Notes under the pieces: generated by a model
The model's database searches: none
The model's input: only the letters and a program-made list of their open reading frames with translations
Told to the model about the DNA's origin: nothing
Program-made: the position numbers and the translations under genes
Origin: DATKDU01 sp035512595
Lineage (GTDB): Bacteria > Planctomycetota > Planctomycetia > Pirellulales > Pirellulaceae
Reading direction: 5' to 3'
NCBI GenBank assembly: GCA_035512595.1
Contig: DATKDU010000130.1
Location: 1 to 28,031, forward strand
DNA length: 28,031 nt
Shown: positions 8,442 to 15,676 of the stretch, piece by piece
Layout of the letters: every line of letters starts with the position of its first letter
Position numbering within the stretch: the stretch's first letter is position 1

Positions 8442-8459
8442 CAATGCCAACTGGCATTG
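8442..8459. promoter_or_regulatory. 18-bp palindrome, candidate operator upstream of the universal stress protein
   Basis: CAATGCCA-AC-TGGCATTG has perfect 8-bp arms around a 2-bp centre. It lies in the 74-bp gap between DUF58 and the stress protein gene, 15 bases upstream of the latter's Shine-Dalgarno. This near-continuous symmetry fits a dimeric regulator site better than a hairpin, which would need a longer loop. No T-run follows. The function is inferred from position and symmetry only. Confidence 0.4.
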
Positions 8460-8489
8460 GATCCGTATTCGCCGAGGAGATTTCAAACG

Positions 8490-9308
8490 ATGGTCCGGAG
8501 CATTCTGATAGGCATCAGCGGCACGCGGTGCAGCCAGTCCGCCGCAGCCTATGCCCTCGAGCTGGCAAAGAAGCACAGGGCTTCGCTGCTGGGCGTGGCC
8601 GTGGTCGATGTTTCCAGCCTCTGCCCGCTCGAGTCGGTGCCGCTGAGTGCCGGGGCGTACAAGTACCAGCGAGACGAGGCCGTTCTGACCGCCGCGCGGC
8701 AGGCGCTAAGTCAGTCGCTGGTGGAATTCACGCAGCAAGCGACGGCGGCCGGCGTGACCTCGCGGACGATGCAGCTCGACGGGAACCCGGCCGAAGTGCT
8801 CGTCGCGGAGTCGCAGCGCACCGACCTGATCGTCGTGGGCAAGCGGTGCGCGCCCGACGAGGATTTCGAGCAGACCAGCGGCACGGCGCGGGCCGTCCTG
8901 TACCAGGCGGCGCGGCCGATCCTGTGCGTGCCGCAGGATCCGGCGGGGGGCAATGCCGTACTGGTCGCCTACGACGGTTCTCTGCAGTCGGCCAAGACCT
9001 TGCAGCTCTTTGTCGCCAGCGGTCTGGCCGCCGAGCGGGAAATCCACCTGCTCACCATCGCCGACGACGCCGCGCCCATCGCCCAGCGGGGGATCGAGTT
9101 CCTGCACGCCCACGACCTGCGCGTCAACGCGCACCTTGAGGCGGGAAACCATCCGGCCCGTCAGATTCTGGAAACGGCCTCCCGCCTGAATGCGGGGCTG
9201 ATTGTGATGGGGGCCTACGGCCAGCCGCGGCTGCGAGAGTTCATGTTCGGCTCGGTGACGAAAGCGATTTTACGGGAATCGAGAATTCCGCTGTTCCTTT
9301 ACCACTGA
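8490..9308 (+). CDS. Tandem-domain universal stress protein (UspA family)
   Basis: The protein has 272 residues from the ATG at 8490, with GAGGAG about ten bases upstream. The frame is open much further upstream, but that part overlaps DUF58 and is a shadow. It contains two Usp domains. Domain 1 (residues 1 to ~150) begins RSILIGISGTRCSQSAAAYA, but its nucleotide-binding loop reads VVGKRCAPDEDFEQTSGTA and lacks the second glycine. Domain 2 (~153-272) ends with MGAYGQPRLREFMFGSVT, the full G-x2-G-x9-G-S motif of ATP-binding Usp proteins. It is likely a cytoplasmic stress protein with one ATP-binding half. It sits between moxR-DUF58 and a cation antiporter, in the same direction, so co-expression with them is likely. 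Confidence 0.92.
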   Translation: MVRSILIGISGTRCSQSAAAYALELAKKHRASLLGVAVVDVSSLCPLESVPLSAGAYKYQRDEAVLTAARQALSQSLVEFTQQATAAGVTSRTMQLDGNPAEVLVAESQRTDLIVVGKRCAPDEDFEQTSGTARAVLYQAARPILCVPQDPAGGNAVLVAYDGSLQSAKTLQLFVASGLAAEREIHLLTIADDAAPIAQRGIEFLHAHDLRVNAHLEAGNHPARQILETASRLNAGLIVMGAYGQPRLREFMFGSVTKAILRESRIPLFLYH

Positions 9309-9356
9309 TCACGTCCGCCGGCTGCGGCCAGCGAGTTTTTTGCGAAAGGAGTCGCT

Positions 9357-10373
9357 GTGGGACTCGCAACTGCTTCTCTGCAGTTTCTGGTCTGCGCCTT
9401 GGCGATCATCGTCGCCGGCACTTACTTGACCCGCTTTGCCGACGCGATTGCGGAGCTGACCAAGCTCGGCCGCCTGTTGGTGGGAAGCGTGCTCTTAGCC
9501 GGCGCGACCTCGCTGCCCGAGTTGACGGTGGACATCGCGGCGATCCGGATGGGGATGGCCGACCTGGCGGTGGGGGATTTGTTCGGCAGCAGTCTCATGA
9601 ACCTGCTGATCCTGGCGATGCTCGACCTGTCCACCTATTCGCGCGGCAAGATGCTCTCCAAGCAGGCGGCGGCACACGCCTTGTCGGGATCGCTCAGCGC
9701 GGCTTTGACGGCACTCGTCGGCGTGGGTCTGTTGACCGGCAAGGCGCTGGCGGAGTACGCGATCTTCGGCGTCAGTCCGGTCATCATCGTGATAGCGATC
9801 GCCTATGCCCTGGGGGTGCGGCTCGTGTATCTCGACCAGCGAATCGCCGCCCACGGCACACACGAGCATCCGCTGCACGAGCTTCCCGTGCCGGCCGGAA
9901 TGACGCTCGGCAAGGCGTTTGCCGGCTTTGCCGTTTGTGCTGGGGTGATCTTTGTGGCTGGGCCATTTCTGGCCCACGCGGCCGGCGTGATTGCCGACGA
10001 GAGCGGCCTGGGCAAGACGTTTGTGGGGACGACGCTGGTCGCCCTGAGCACGTCGCTGCCGGAGCTGGTCTCGTCGATTGCCGCGTTGCGGATGGGGGCG
10101 CTCGACCTGGCGATTGGGAATGTGTTTGGCAGCAACGCCTTCAACATGCTTCTGTTAGTGCCGCTCGATTTCCTGCACCCCGAGCCGCTGCTGGCCAGTG
10201 TCTCGGAAGGGCACGTCATCACCTGCATGGCGGTCATCCTGGCGACGCTGGTAGTGATCATGGGGCAGCTCTACCGCGTCGAGTCGCGGATTCATATCAT
10301 CGAACCCGATGCCTGGCTGGTGATCCTGATCGTGTTTGGGGCGCTGGCGATCATCTACTTTTTTCCGAAGTAG
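9357..10373 (+). CDS. Ca2+/cation antiporter of the CaCA superfamily (Na_Ca_ex domains)
   Basis: The protein has 338 residues. The GTG start at 9357 has AGGAG at 9347-9351, five bases upstream. About ten membrane helices form two homologous halves. The two alpha-repeat signatures are clear: GATSLPELTVDIAAI with GDLFGSSLMNLL in the first half, and STSLPELVSSIAAL with GNVFGSNAFNMLLL in the second. The glutamate in each SLPE is the usual cation-binding residue. The two halves are joined by a charged loop (around EHPLHELPVP). Family members exchange Ca2+ for Na+ or H+ across the inner membrane; the ion specificity cannot be read from the sequence. The gap to the stress protein gene is 48 bp, and the next gene begins 29 bp after the stop, which fits an operon. 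Confidence 0.92.
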   Translation: MGLATASLQFLVCALAIIVAGTYLTRFADAIAELTKLGRLLVGSVLLAGATSLPELTVDIAAIRMGMADLAVGDLFGSSLMNLLILAMLDLSTYSRGKMLSKQAAAHALSGSLSAALTALVGVGLLTGKALAEYAIFGVSPVIIVIAIAYALGVRLVYLDQRIAAHGTHEHPLHELPVPAGMTLGKAFAGFAVCAGVIFVAGPFLAHAAGVIADESGLGKTFVGTTLVALSTSLPELVSSIAALRMGALDLAIGNVFGSNAFNMLLLVPLDFLHPEPLLASVSEGHVITCMAVILATLVVIMGQLYRVESRIHIIEPDAWLVILIVFGALAIIYFFPK

Positions 10374-10402
10374 TCGTCAGGCGGGTAGAATGCACCACTG
10401 CC

Positions 10403-11008
10403 ATGCATTCAGAATCTGTCAATCCGTATGAGCCGCCGCCACTCACGCCCAGTGAGGTCACGCATCACTTCACTTGGCGCAGCGTCGGCACGACGCTGCG
10501 TGTCGGCATTCAGGAACGGCACGAAGTGACCATCCGGCTTGATTGGTTGACATCCAGAACCCTGGTATTGCTTGACGGACAGATCGTACGCGCCTTTCGG
10601 TATTTCTTCGATCCGCCGCCGATTCACTTGGATGTTGGCGAGGGGGAACCACATCGTGTGGAGATCCACCTGGTGTCGAGCTTGATCCGGCGGCCCAGCC
10701 GTATCGACGTGGACGGCGCGACCGTCGTGCCCGAGATAGCACCGCTGTTCATGTGGATGATTCGCGTCGGCGTCGTTGCCACTCCTGCCGTTGTAGCTGG
10801 TCTCTGCGTGATCGAATACGGCGACGTGTGGGGCCACGGCGACTGGTTCACACGACTGCTCACGAGGCTGGCAGTGGCGCTTGCCGGCTTGCTCGTAACG
10901 CTGGTGACTGTATTGGAAGTGGGTGGCCTGCTTAGAATGAAGTTCGGTCCTCGAGTTGGTTCCAAGCCCCTTAAACATGCCCCGCCGCGCTCCTCAAACG
11001 CTCGCTGA
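10403..11008 (+). CDS. NPYEPP-type hypothetical membrane protein
   Basis: The protein has 201 residues from the ATG at 10403; the frame is open further upstream, but that overlaps the antiporter gene. It begins MHSESVNPYEPPPL. N-termini with NPY(E/Q)xP soon after the start are a recurring feature of small planctomycete membrane proteins. Residues ~25-110 are predicted beta-rich and soluble. Two hydrophobic helices follow at about 116-135 and 148-170, and the tail is basic. I see no catalytic residues and recognise no named family. No clear Shine-Dalgarno precedes the start. The 3' end overlaps the start of the DUF4129 gene by 32 bp, so the two are probably co-translated. Confidence 0.75.
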   Translation: MHSESVNPYEPPPLTPSEVTHHFTWRSVGTTLRVGIQERHEVTIRLDWLTSRTLVLLDGQIVRAFRYFFDPPPIHLDVGEGEPHRVEIHLVSSLIRRPSRIDVDGATVVPEIAPLFMWMIRVGVVATPAVVAGLCVIEYGDVWGHGDWFTRLLTRLAVALAGLLVTLVTVLEVGGLLRMKFGPRVGSKPLKHAPPRSSNAR

Positions 11009-13004
11009 CTACATGGTCGTCGGGATCAGCCCGGCGCTCGTGATGTTCATGGTCGGCAGCTTGCTGTGGTTTCTCACCATCGTCTTCTATCAAGGAGATT
11101 ACACCTGGCGGCTGCTCTTGGTCCACGCGATGTTCATCATGGGGTGCGTGTCGGTGACGCGGCTCTCCATGGAACAAGGAGCTGCGTATGCCGCCCTGTT
11201 TGCTTTTCCGCTGGCGGCGGTGGTGGCGGTGGCCTACGTGACGTTGGTGAAGGTCAACGGTCCACTGGCCGCGATCAGCCCGCTCATTAACCTGATGCTG
11301 GAAGGGATCATCTGGTTCAGCGCCCACAAGCTGACGCGGGACTGCACGCTGATCGACGACACGCAGGATTCCTCGAAGCAGGGGCTGCTCCAGGCGATGG
11401 GCTGGGACCGCGCGGCGCGAGAAATCGAGCCGCCGCCTTCGCCGCCCGTTGTCCGCGAAGCGGACGACGATGCAGTCAGCCAGCCGGCTGCTCCCTCCGA
11501 GGCGCCGCTTTCCGGCGAGGCGAAGCTGATCGAATGGGTCAAGTCCCGCTTCCAGCCCGATAAGCGGCCCCATACGCCGGGGGTGTGGATTGTCTACTTC
11601 TCCGTCGCCGCCTTGCCCCTGTTCGGCATCGGCCAGTGGTTCATTCCTGGGGACGAAATCGAACTGCGGCGTCAAGCCTTCTGGCTGCTGGTCGTGTACG
11701 TCGCCTGCGGCCTGGGATTGTTGCTCAATACGAGCTTTCTCGGACTGCGGCGCTACCTGCGGCAGCGGAATCTGCAAATGCCGACCGAGATGGCCGCGAC
11801 TTGGCTGGGGGTCGGTGCCACGATGATCGTGGCCGTGCTGCTCCTGGTCTGGCTATTGCCCCGGCCGAGTGCCGAGTATTCGGTGTCGCAGCTCGACATG
11901 TTCAAGTCCAAGCCTCTCGATCCTTCGCGGTGGGGCTGGGGCAAGGACGGAGCCAAGCAGCCGGGGGAAACGAAACAGACCCCCGCCAGCGGCGACGGCG
12001 GACAGAAGTCGGACCAGGCGCAGTCGAGCAAAAACGGCGAGTCCAAGAGCGAATCTTCGGGCCAAGGGAAGGGTTCTAAAGAGGGAGGCCAAGGGGACGG
12101 CGAAAAATCATCAGGCGGCGACAAGTCCCAGGGGGGCAAGTCATCCGGCGGCAAAGGGACGGGCAAGGACAAGAGCAGCGACGGCTCCAAGAACATGGAA
12201 ACGGGGAGCGACGGCGAGAAGGAGGACAGCAAAACCGGAGACAAAAGCGACGCGAAATCTGAGGGCAAACAATCGGGCTCAAAATCGAAATCCGAGAGCA
12301 ATTCGTCGGGTGACAAGTCGCAGCAGCAATCATCCCAGCAGGACAGCCAGTCCGACAGTCAATCGTCGCAGGAAGACTCACAAACGGAATCGCAGGACAG
12401 CGACTCGTCATCCTCCGATTCCGCTTCGTCCCGTCCACCCCCTTCGTCCCCATCGCGGATCACCCAGTGGCTGTCGCAGATCAGCCCCACGCTGGGGCAG
12501 ATCATCCAGTGGATTTTCTACGTCCTGCTCATCCTGGCGCTGATCGCGCTGGCGGTCCTCTATCGCGCGCAGATCGTGGCCGCGTGGAAGAAGCTGCTGG
12601 CGGAGCTGCGGGCGCTGTGGGCACTGTGGTTTGGCGGCCCACAGCCCGCCGCCGCGGCGGACCCGGTTCCCGCGGCAGCTCCGCCGCGTCCCTTTTCGAG
12701 TTATGCCGATCCGTTTTCCAGCGGGATGGCCGGGCAAGCGACCTTGGCGGAGCTCGTTCGCTACACGTTCGAGGCGCTGGAAGCGTGGGGGCGGGAGCAC
12801 GACGCGCCGCGCGCCGCGGGGCAGACGGCCCACGAATACGCCCGCCAGCTCGGCGCGGTCCATCAGCCGCTGGCCCGCGAGGTTCGCTTCCTGGCCGAGC
12901 TCTACGGCCAGCTCGCTTATGCCCAGACGTCGGTTCGCAGTCCCAACGTCGAGCCGCTGCGCAGCCTGTGGCAGCAGTTGCGGCTGGGGGCGGCCGGAGG
13001 CTGA
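10977..13004 (+). CDS. Large membrane protein with low-complexity linker and C-terminal DUF4129 domain
   Basis: The protein has 675 residues from the ATG at 10977; an ATG at 11013 is an alternative, and neither has a good Shine-Dalgarno. The N-terminal half has about seven membrane helices with a soluble loop near residues 125-200. Residues ~335-490 are extreme low complexity, made mostly of Ser, Lys, Gly, Gln, Asp and Glu with runs such as SSGGDKSQGGKSSGG. A further helix follows (QWIFYVLLILALIALAVLY, about 515-535). The DUF4129 domain occupies about 585-670, with FEALEAWGREHDAPRAAGQT and EVRFLAELYGQLAYAQ. DUF4129 proteins commonly accompany MoxR and DUF58 together with a transglutaminase; no transglutaminase gene is in this window. 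The protein is probably the membrane component of that system. Confidence 0.88.
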   Translation: MPRRAPQTLADYMVVGISPALVMFMVGSLLWFLTIVFYQGDYTWRLLLVHAMFIMGCVSVTRLSMEQGAAYAALFAFPLAAVVAVAYVTLVKVNGPLAAISPLINLMLEGIIWFSAHKLTRDCTLIDDTQDSSKQGLLQAMGWDRAAREIEPPPSPPVVREADDDAVSQPAAPSEAPLSGEAKLIEWVKSRFQPDKRPHTPGVWIVYFSVAALPLFGIGQWFIPGDEIELRRQAFWLLVVYVACGLGLLLNTSFLGLRRYLRQRNLQMPTEMAATWLGVGATMIVAVLLLVWLLPRPSAEYSVSQLDMFKSKPLDPSRWGWGKDGAKQPGETKQTPASGDGGQKSDQAQSSKNGESKSESSGQGKGSKEGGQGDGEKSSGGDKSQGGKSSGGKGTGKDKSSDGSKNMETGSDGEKEDSKTGDKSDAKSEGKQSGSKSKSESNSSGDKSQQQSSQQDSQSDSQSSQEDSQTESQDSDSSSSDSASSRPPPSSPSRITQWLSQISPTLGQIIQWIFYVLLILALIALAVLYRAQIVAAWKKLLAELRALWALWFGGPQPAAAADPVPAAAPPRPFSSYADPFSSGMAGQATLAELVRYTFEALEAWGREHDAPRAAGQTAHEYARQLGAVHQPLAREVRFLAELYGQLAYAQTSVRSPNVEPLRSLWQQLRLGAAGG

Positions 13005-13021
13005 TGCGGCGCGAGCGATCA

Positions 13022-13059
13022 AGAAAAAGAAAACGGGCCGGCCAACAGCGCCGGCCCGT
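13022..13059 (-). terminator. Intrinsic terminator of the beta-solenoid gene
   Basis: The arms ACGGGCCGGC (13033-13042) and GCCGGCCCGT (13050-13059) are perfect, with a 7-base loop. Read on the minus strand, the hairpin is followed by TTTTCTTTTTCTT. It is therefore a textbook terminator for the minus-strand gene ending at 13119. On the plus strand it lies 28 bases after the DUF4129 stop but has no T-run, so it works mainly in one direction. Confidence 0.8.
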
Positions 13060-13118
13060 CTTCGAGCGGCAGGTCAAACTTCGGACCACCCCCGCGAAAG
13101 GGTGTTTTCGTCCATGCG

Positions 13119-14495
13119 TTACACGTCAGAGATGCTTGACTTGTGCACAGATCCGAAGCTGTTCCCGCCGTTGTCCAGGTAGGTGTCGTTACCGGCACCG
13201 CCGATGAGGAACGCTCGATCCGCGGAGCTGCCGCCGATGGCCAGGTCGTCGTCCCCCGATCCCAGGATGGCGAACAGGTCGTCCACGACGGCCACCGATT
13301 CCAGCGTGACCAGGTCGTGGCCGGTCCCCGCGTTGATTACCGCGTTGATGCCGACCTCCGCCCCGGTCACGAGGATCTCGTCGTTGCCCGCTCCGCCGAT
13401 GATGACGAGCACGCCATCGACAAACACCTCGGAGACTTCCAGCAGGTCGTTTCCAGCGCCGAGGTTCGTCACCAGGTCATGGCGCAGGTCGAGCCCGGAA
13501 ATCAACACGTCGTCATGGCCGGACCCGGCGTTGACGATCACGCTCTTGGCCGCAATGGCCGAGACGGTCATCAGGTCGTTGCCTGAGCCGGCATTCACCA
13601 CCACGTTGCCATCCACCGTGACGTCGCCCACGGTGACTTCGTTGGCCCCGTTGCCCGCATTGACGACCAGCGCAGAAGCCTCGATGAGCGAAACTTCGAT
13701 GAGATCGCTCCCCGAGCCGGCGACCACCGTCACCGCGTGGTCGGTAATCACGTCGGTCACCAGCACGTCGTTGGCCCCCGCGCCCGCGTTGACGACCAGG
13801 GCGGATGCATCGTAGATCTCCACCGTGACCAGATCGTTGCCGCCGCCGGTCAGCAAGGTCGTTGCGCCAACAGTGGCGGACGAGGTCAGAGTCACTTCGT
13901 CGTTGCCGTTGCCGCTATTGATGAAGGCGCTGTTGGCGCTCGTCCCCGATACGGTGACAAGGTCTGCGCCGTTGCCCGTGACGATGTGCATGTGGCCGCC
14001 GACCAGCGTGTCGCTGATCTCCACCGAGTCGTCGCCGGCACCCGTATTTACCTTCAGAGCATTCCCCACCTCGATGCCGGCGATTAGGACGGTGTCGTTT
14101 CCGGTGCCGGTGTCGATGATGACGTTCCCCGTCAGGGAGGCGGCCAGCGAAACGGAGTCGTCCCCGGCGCTCATGTGAATGATCGCATTTCCGGAGACCG
14201 CCTCGAGGGCTTCGATCGAAAGGATGTCATTGCCGCCGCGGAGATCGATGTTGAAGCCTTTGGTGACTCCACTGAAATCCGCCGGCAACAAGTCGCCGTT
14301 GACCGAGGTATCCAAACCTGCCACGGTGTACGTATCGGAGTCCACCTGGGTGATGGTGATGTCGTTGTCGGCCCCATCCCCCCGCAAAACCAATACGCCG
14401 CCGCTGACCGACGCGGTGACGTTGCCGGCGAGCATTGCACGGCTTTCGAGTTGCTCGCCAGTCAAGAAGCGGTGAAGACGCTTGTTGCGAACCAT
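13119..14495 (-). CDS. Secreted beta-solenoid-like repeat protein with planctomycete LExRxLLA-type N-terminus
   Basis: The protein has 458 residues. The ATG is preceded on the minus strand by GGAGG, seven bases away. The N-terminus reads RFLTGEQLESRAMLAG; a (Q)LExRxLLA motif shortly after the start marks many very large secreted or surface proteins in Planctomycetes. From residue ~90 to the end there are about 16 units of 21-23 residues, each of the form (N/V)-x-G-x-G-(N/H/S)-D followed by two short Val/Ile-rich strands, for example NAGSGNDLMTVSAIAAKSVIV. The last unit, IGGAGNDTYLDNGG, looks like an RTX-type calcium-binding nonapeptide. A right-handed parallel beta-helix stabilised by Ca2+ is the natural model (inference). 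No enzyme motif is visible. The gene is monocistronic, with its own terminator. Confidence 0.85.
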   Translation of the reverse strand: MVRNKRLHRFLTGEQLESRAMLAGNVTASVSGGVLVLRGDGADNDITITQVDSDTYTVAGLDTSVNGDLLPADFSGVTKGFNIDLRGGNDILSIEALEAVSGNAIIHMSAGDDSVSLAASLTGNVIIDTGTGNDTVLIAGIEVGNALKVNTGAGDDSVEISDTLVGGHMHIVTGNGADLVTVSGTSANSAFINSGNGNDEVTLTSSATVGATTLLTGGGNDLVTVEIYDASALVVNAGAGANDVLVTDVITDHAVTVVAGSGSDLIEVSLIEASALVVNAGNGANEVTVGDVTVDGNVVVNAGSGNDLMTVSAIAAKSVIVNAGSGHDDVLISGLDLRHDLVTNLGAGNDLLEVSEVFVDGVLVIIGGAGNDEILVTGAEVGINAVINAGTGHDLVTLESVAVVDDLFAILGSGDDDLAIGGSSADRAFLIGGAGNDTYLDNGGNSFGSVHKSSISDV

Positions 14496-14740
14496 TGTGC
14501 TTCCTCCAAGAAAAAAAGTGACCAGTTCTGTTCCGTGTGAGGCTGGTAAAACCTCGAATTCGGCCCAATAGCAAGCGGCGCGCCGATCGATTCTGAAGGC
14601 CCAATCGCCGTCAAAGTTTGCGTCCCTTTCCCCGCTGCGGCGGTGCGGAGGTGGCCTGGGCGCTAATCTGGAACCACTTCACAACCGGCGAAATGGCCCG
14701 AAAGTCGCCCAAACGCGACGAATTGTCACTGGGGTTCGCG

Positions 14741-14761
14741 ACAAAAAGTCCGGACGGACTT
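14741..14761 (-). terminator. Probable intrinsic terminator after the hicBA/NUDIX remnant
   Basis: AAGTCC (14746-14751) and GGACTT (14756-14761) form a short stem with a 4-base loop. On the minus strand it continues into a TTTTTGT run (five T's counting the last stem bases). It begins one base after the stop codon of the NUDIX remnant. The 6-bp stem is short, so strength is uncertain. Confidence 0.45.
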
Positions 14762-14762
14762 G

Positions 14763-14969
14763 CTAAAACCACGCCTGGATAGCCAAAGGGTCGCCGCGCT
14801 CCAGGGGATCCAGAAGCGCTGTCGGATAAAAGCAGCGCTGACACAGTTCGGCCGGCGTCAGCCACAGCGCATCGATCTGGCCGGGATCGATCGCGGTCGC
14901 TTGGCCATCGTGACGGATCAGCTCGCAATCGAAGAAAAGCTCCACCCCATGCCAATCAGGTGGCACGCC
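14763..14969 (-). pseudogene. 3' fragment of a NUDIX hydrolase gene
   Basis: The frame gives about 68 residues containing WHGVELFFDCELIRHDG, IDALWLTPAEL and FYPTALLDPL, ending in a stop. This resembles the last beta strands and C-terminal helix of a NUDIX hydrolase; the NUDIX box (GX5EX7REUXEEXGU) is absent and should lie upstream. The fragment has no start codon or ribosome-binding site of its own. Upstream, at about 14965-14970, the DNA switches abruptly to the 5' part of hicA in another frame. A deletion or rearrangement has probably fused the two genes. The NUDIX assignment rests on a short stretch and is moderately sure. Confidence 0.55.
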
Positions 14970-15112
14970 TTGATAGGATTGTGTCGCGGAATGGTGACCT
15001 GGCGATTGCCGTCGCTCATCACGATGTGCTTGCCTTGGCGGATGATGCGAAAGCCGGCCTTCTCCAGGGCGCGGACGGCATCCAGATGATTGACACCTGG
15101 GATTCTCGGCAC
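14918..15112 (-). pseudogene. hicA: Truncated hicA toxin gene (HicA mRNA interferase family)
   Basis: The frame starts at a GTG two bases after the hicB stop and gives 64 residues. The first ~48 are HicA-like: LDAVRALEKAGFRIIRQGKH, then SDGNRQVTIPRHNPIKA. The family's catalytic histidine is the one in the GSHxxM-type motif, here QGKHIVM at about residue 30. After NPIKA the usual C-terminal segment (a TLxxIIRxAGLTxEEF-type helix) is missing. It is replaced by CHLIGMGWSFSSIAS, which is out-of-frame NUDIX sequence, and then a stop. HicA is a dsRBD-like ribonuclease that cuts mRNA. The loss of its C-terminal helix suggests the toxin is inactive, but this is inference. Confidence 0.65.
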
Positions 15113-15114
15113 AG

Positions 15115-15312
15115 CTACACCTGCACCTCGACCTCGCCAACTTCGGCATCCTGAAAACGGTCTTCGAGTGCTGCGAGGTAGTCGCGAATCGCGTCCTTGA
15201 TGTTTTCCAGCGCTTCCTGCTCGGTATCCCCTTCCGACCAGCAGCCCGGCAGTGCGGGGACAGAGATACTGACGCCTTCGGGGTCGCGGTGGATGGCGAT
15301 CTTGTATTTCAT
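15115..15312 (-). CDS. hicB: HicB-family antitoxin (short form)
   Basis: The protein has 65 residues from the ATG at 15312, with AAGGA nine bases upstream. It reads through MKYKIAIHRDPEGVSISVPA, PGCWSEGDTEQEALENIKDA and IRDYLAALED, the standard HicB/UPF0150 RNase H-like antitoxin core. There is no extra DNA-binding domain. A longer in-frame start upstream is not needed. It lies just upstream of a hicA-like frame, with two bases between them, the hicB-hicA order seen in many non-enterobacterial loci. HicB normally binds and blocks HicA and may repress its own operon. Since hicA is truncated, this may be an orphan antitoxin. Confidence 0.82.
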   Translation of the reverse strand: MKYKIAIHRDPEGVSISVPALPGCWSEGDTEQEALENIKDAIRDYLAALEDRFQDAEVGEVEVQV

Positions 15313-15330
15313 CGTAAAGCTTCCTTTGCA

Positions 15331-15359
15331 ATTATAGCCGTGCAAACGCGCTTTCCGAA
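15331..15359 (-). promoter_or_regulatory. Candidate sigma70-type promoter for hicBA
   Basis: On the minus strand there is a perfect TATAAT at 15336-15331, rare in this GC-rich window. A weak TTCGGA lies 17 bases upstream (15359-15354). The -10 box ends 18 bases before the hicB ATG, so the leader would be short but still includes the AAGGA site. Confidence 0.45.
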
Positions 15360-15367
15360 GTCTCACC

Positions 15368-15640
15368 TTACGCGAGCCTTTGCTCCTGACGATTATGGCC
15401 GCACTTTAACTCAATTCCGGACTGCAGCACTTTAAAGTCAGCAGTATTTTCGCAGTAAACCTGCGACGTACCGTCCCACTCTACCACTTGGAACCAGGGG
15501 ACGGGCGTGTCTCCAAATGCGACGATCTCTAGATCCTCGCCCGGCAAAAGCGTGAAGTCCTCAGCCCATGGCTCGACGACAACGACGTGCGGTTGTTCAC
15601 GCGAGTTGCTAAAGCCAATTCTGGAACTGTAAGGATACAT
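15368..15640 (-). CDS. Small conserved-looking hypothetical protein
   Basis: The protein has 90 residues from the ATG at 15640; an in-frame TTG two codons earlier is possible, and neither has a clear Shine-Dalgarno. The sequence contains VVVEPWAEDFTLLPGEDLEI, then VPWFQVVEWDGTSQVYCE, and ends LKCGHNRQEQRLA. It is probably a small all-beta cytoplasmic protein, without signal peptide or membrane helix. I do not recognise a named function. It lies between hicB and a displaced gltD fragment, within a stretch of small genes that looks rearranged. Confidence 0.6.
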   Translation of the reverse strand: MYPYSSRIGFSNSREQPHVVVVEPWAEDFTLLPGEDLEIVAFGDTPVPWFQVVEWDGTSQVYCENTADFKVLQSGIELKCGHNRQEQRLA

Positions 15641-15676
15641 GGCCAAAAGACGCTTGCGACTGGACGAGCGCGTGCC

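Noticed and set aside
7065..8489. Upstream part of the open frame that contains the universal stress protein
   Set aside because: It overlaps the DUF58 gene in another frame and is highly Arg/Pro-rich. The Usp domain starts at the ATG at 8490 with its own ribosome-binding site.
12001..12440. Low-complexity DNA in the DUF4129 gene as a possible tandem repeat or CRISPR
   Set aside because: The reading frame is continuous and the repetition is at the amino-acid level without regular DNA units or spacers.
13143..14540. Plus-strand frames opposite the beta-solenoid gene, rich in repeats
   Set aside because: The repeats are mirror images of the minus-strand protein repeats. The minus-strand frame has the start, the Shine-Dalgarno, the secretion motif and a terminator.
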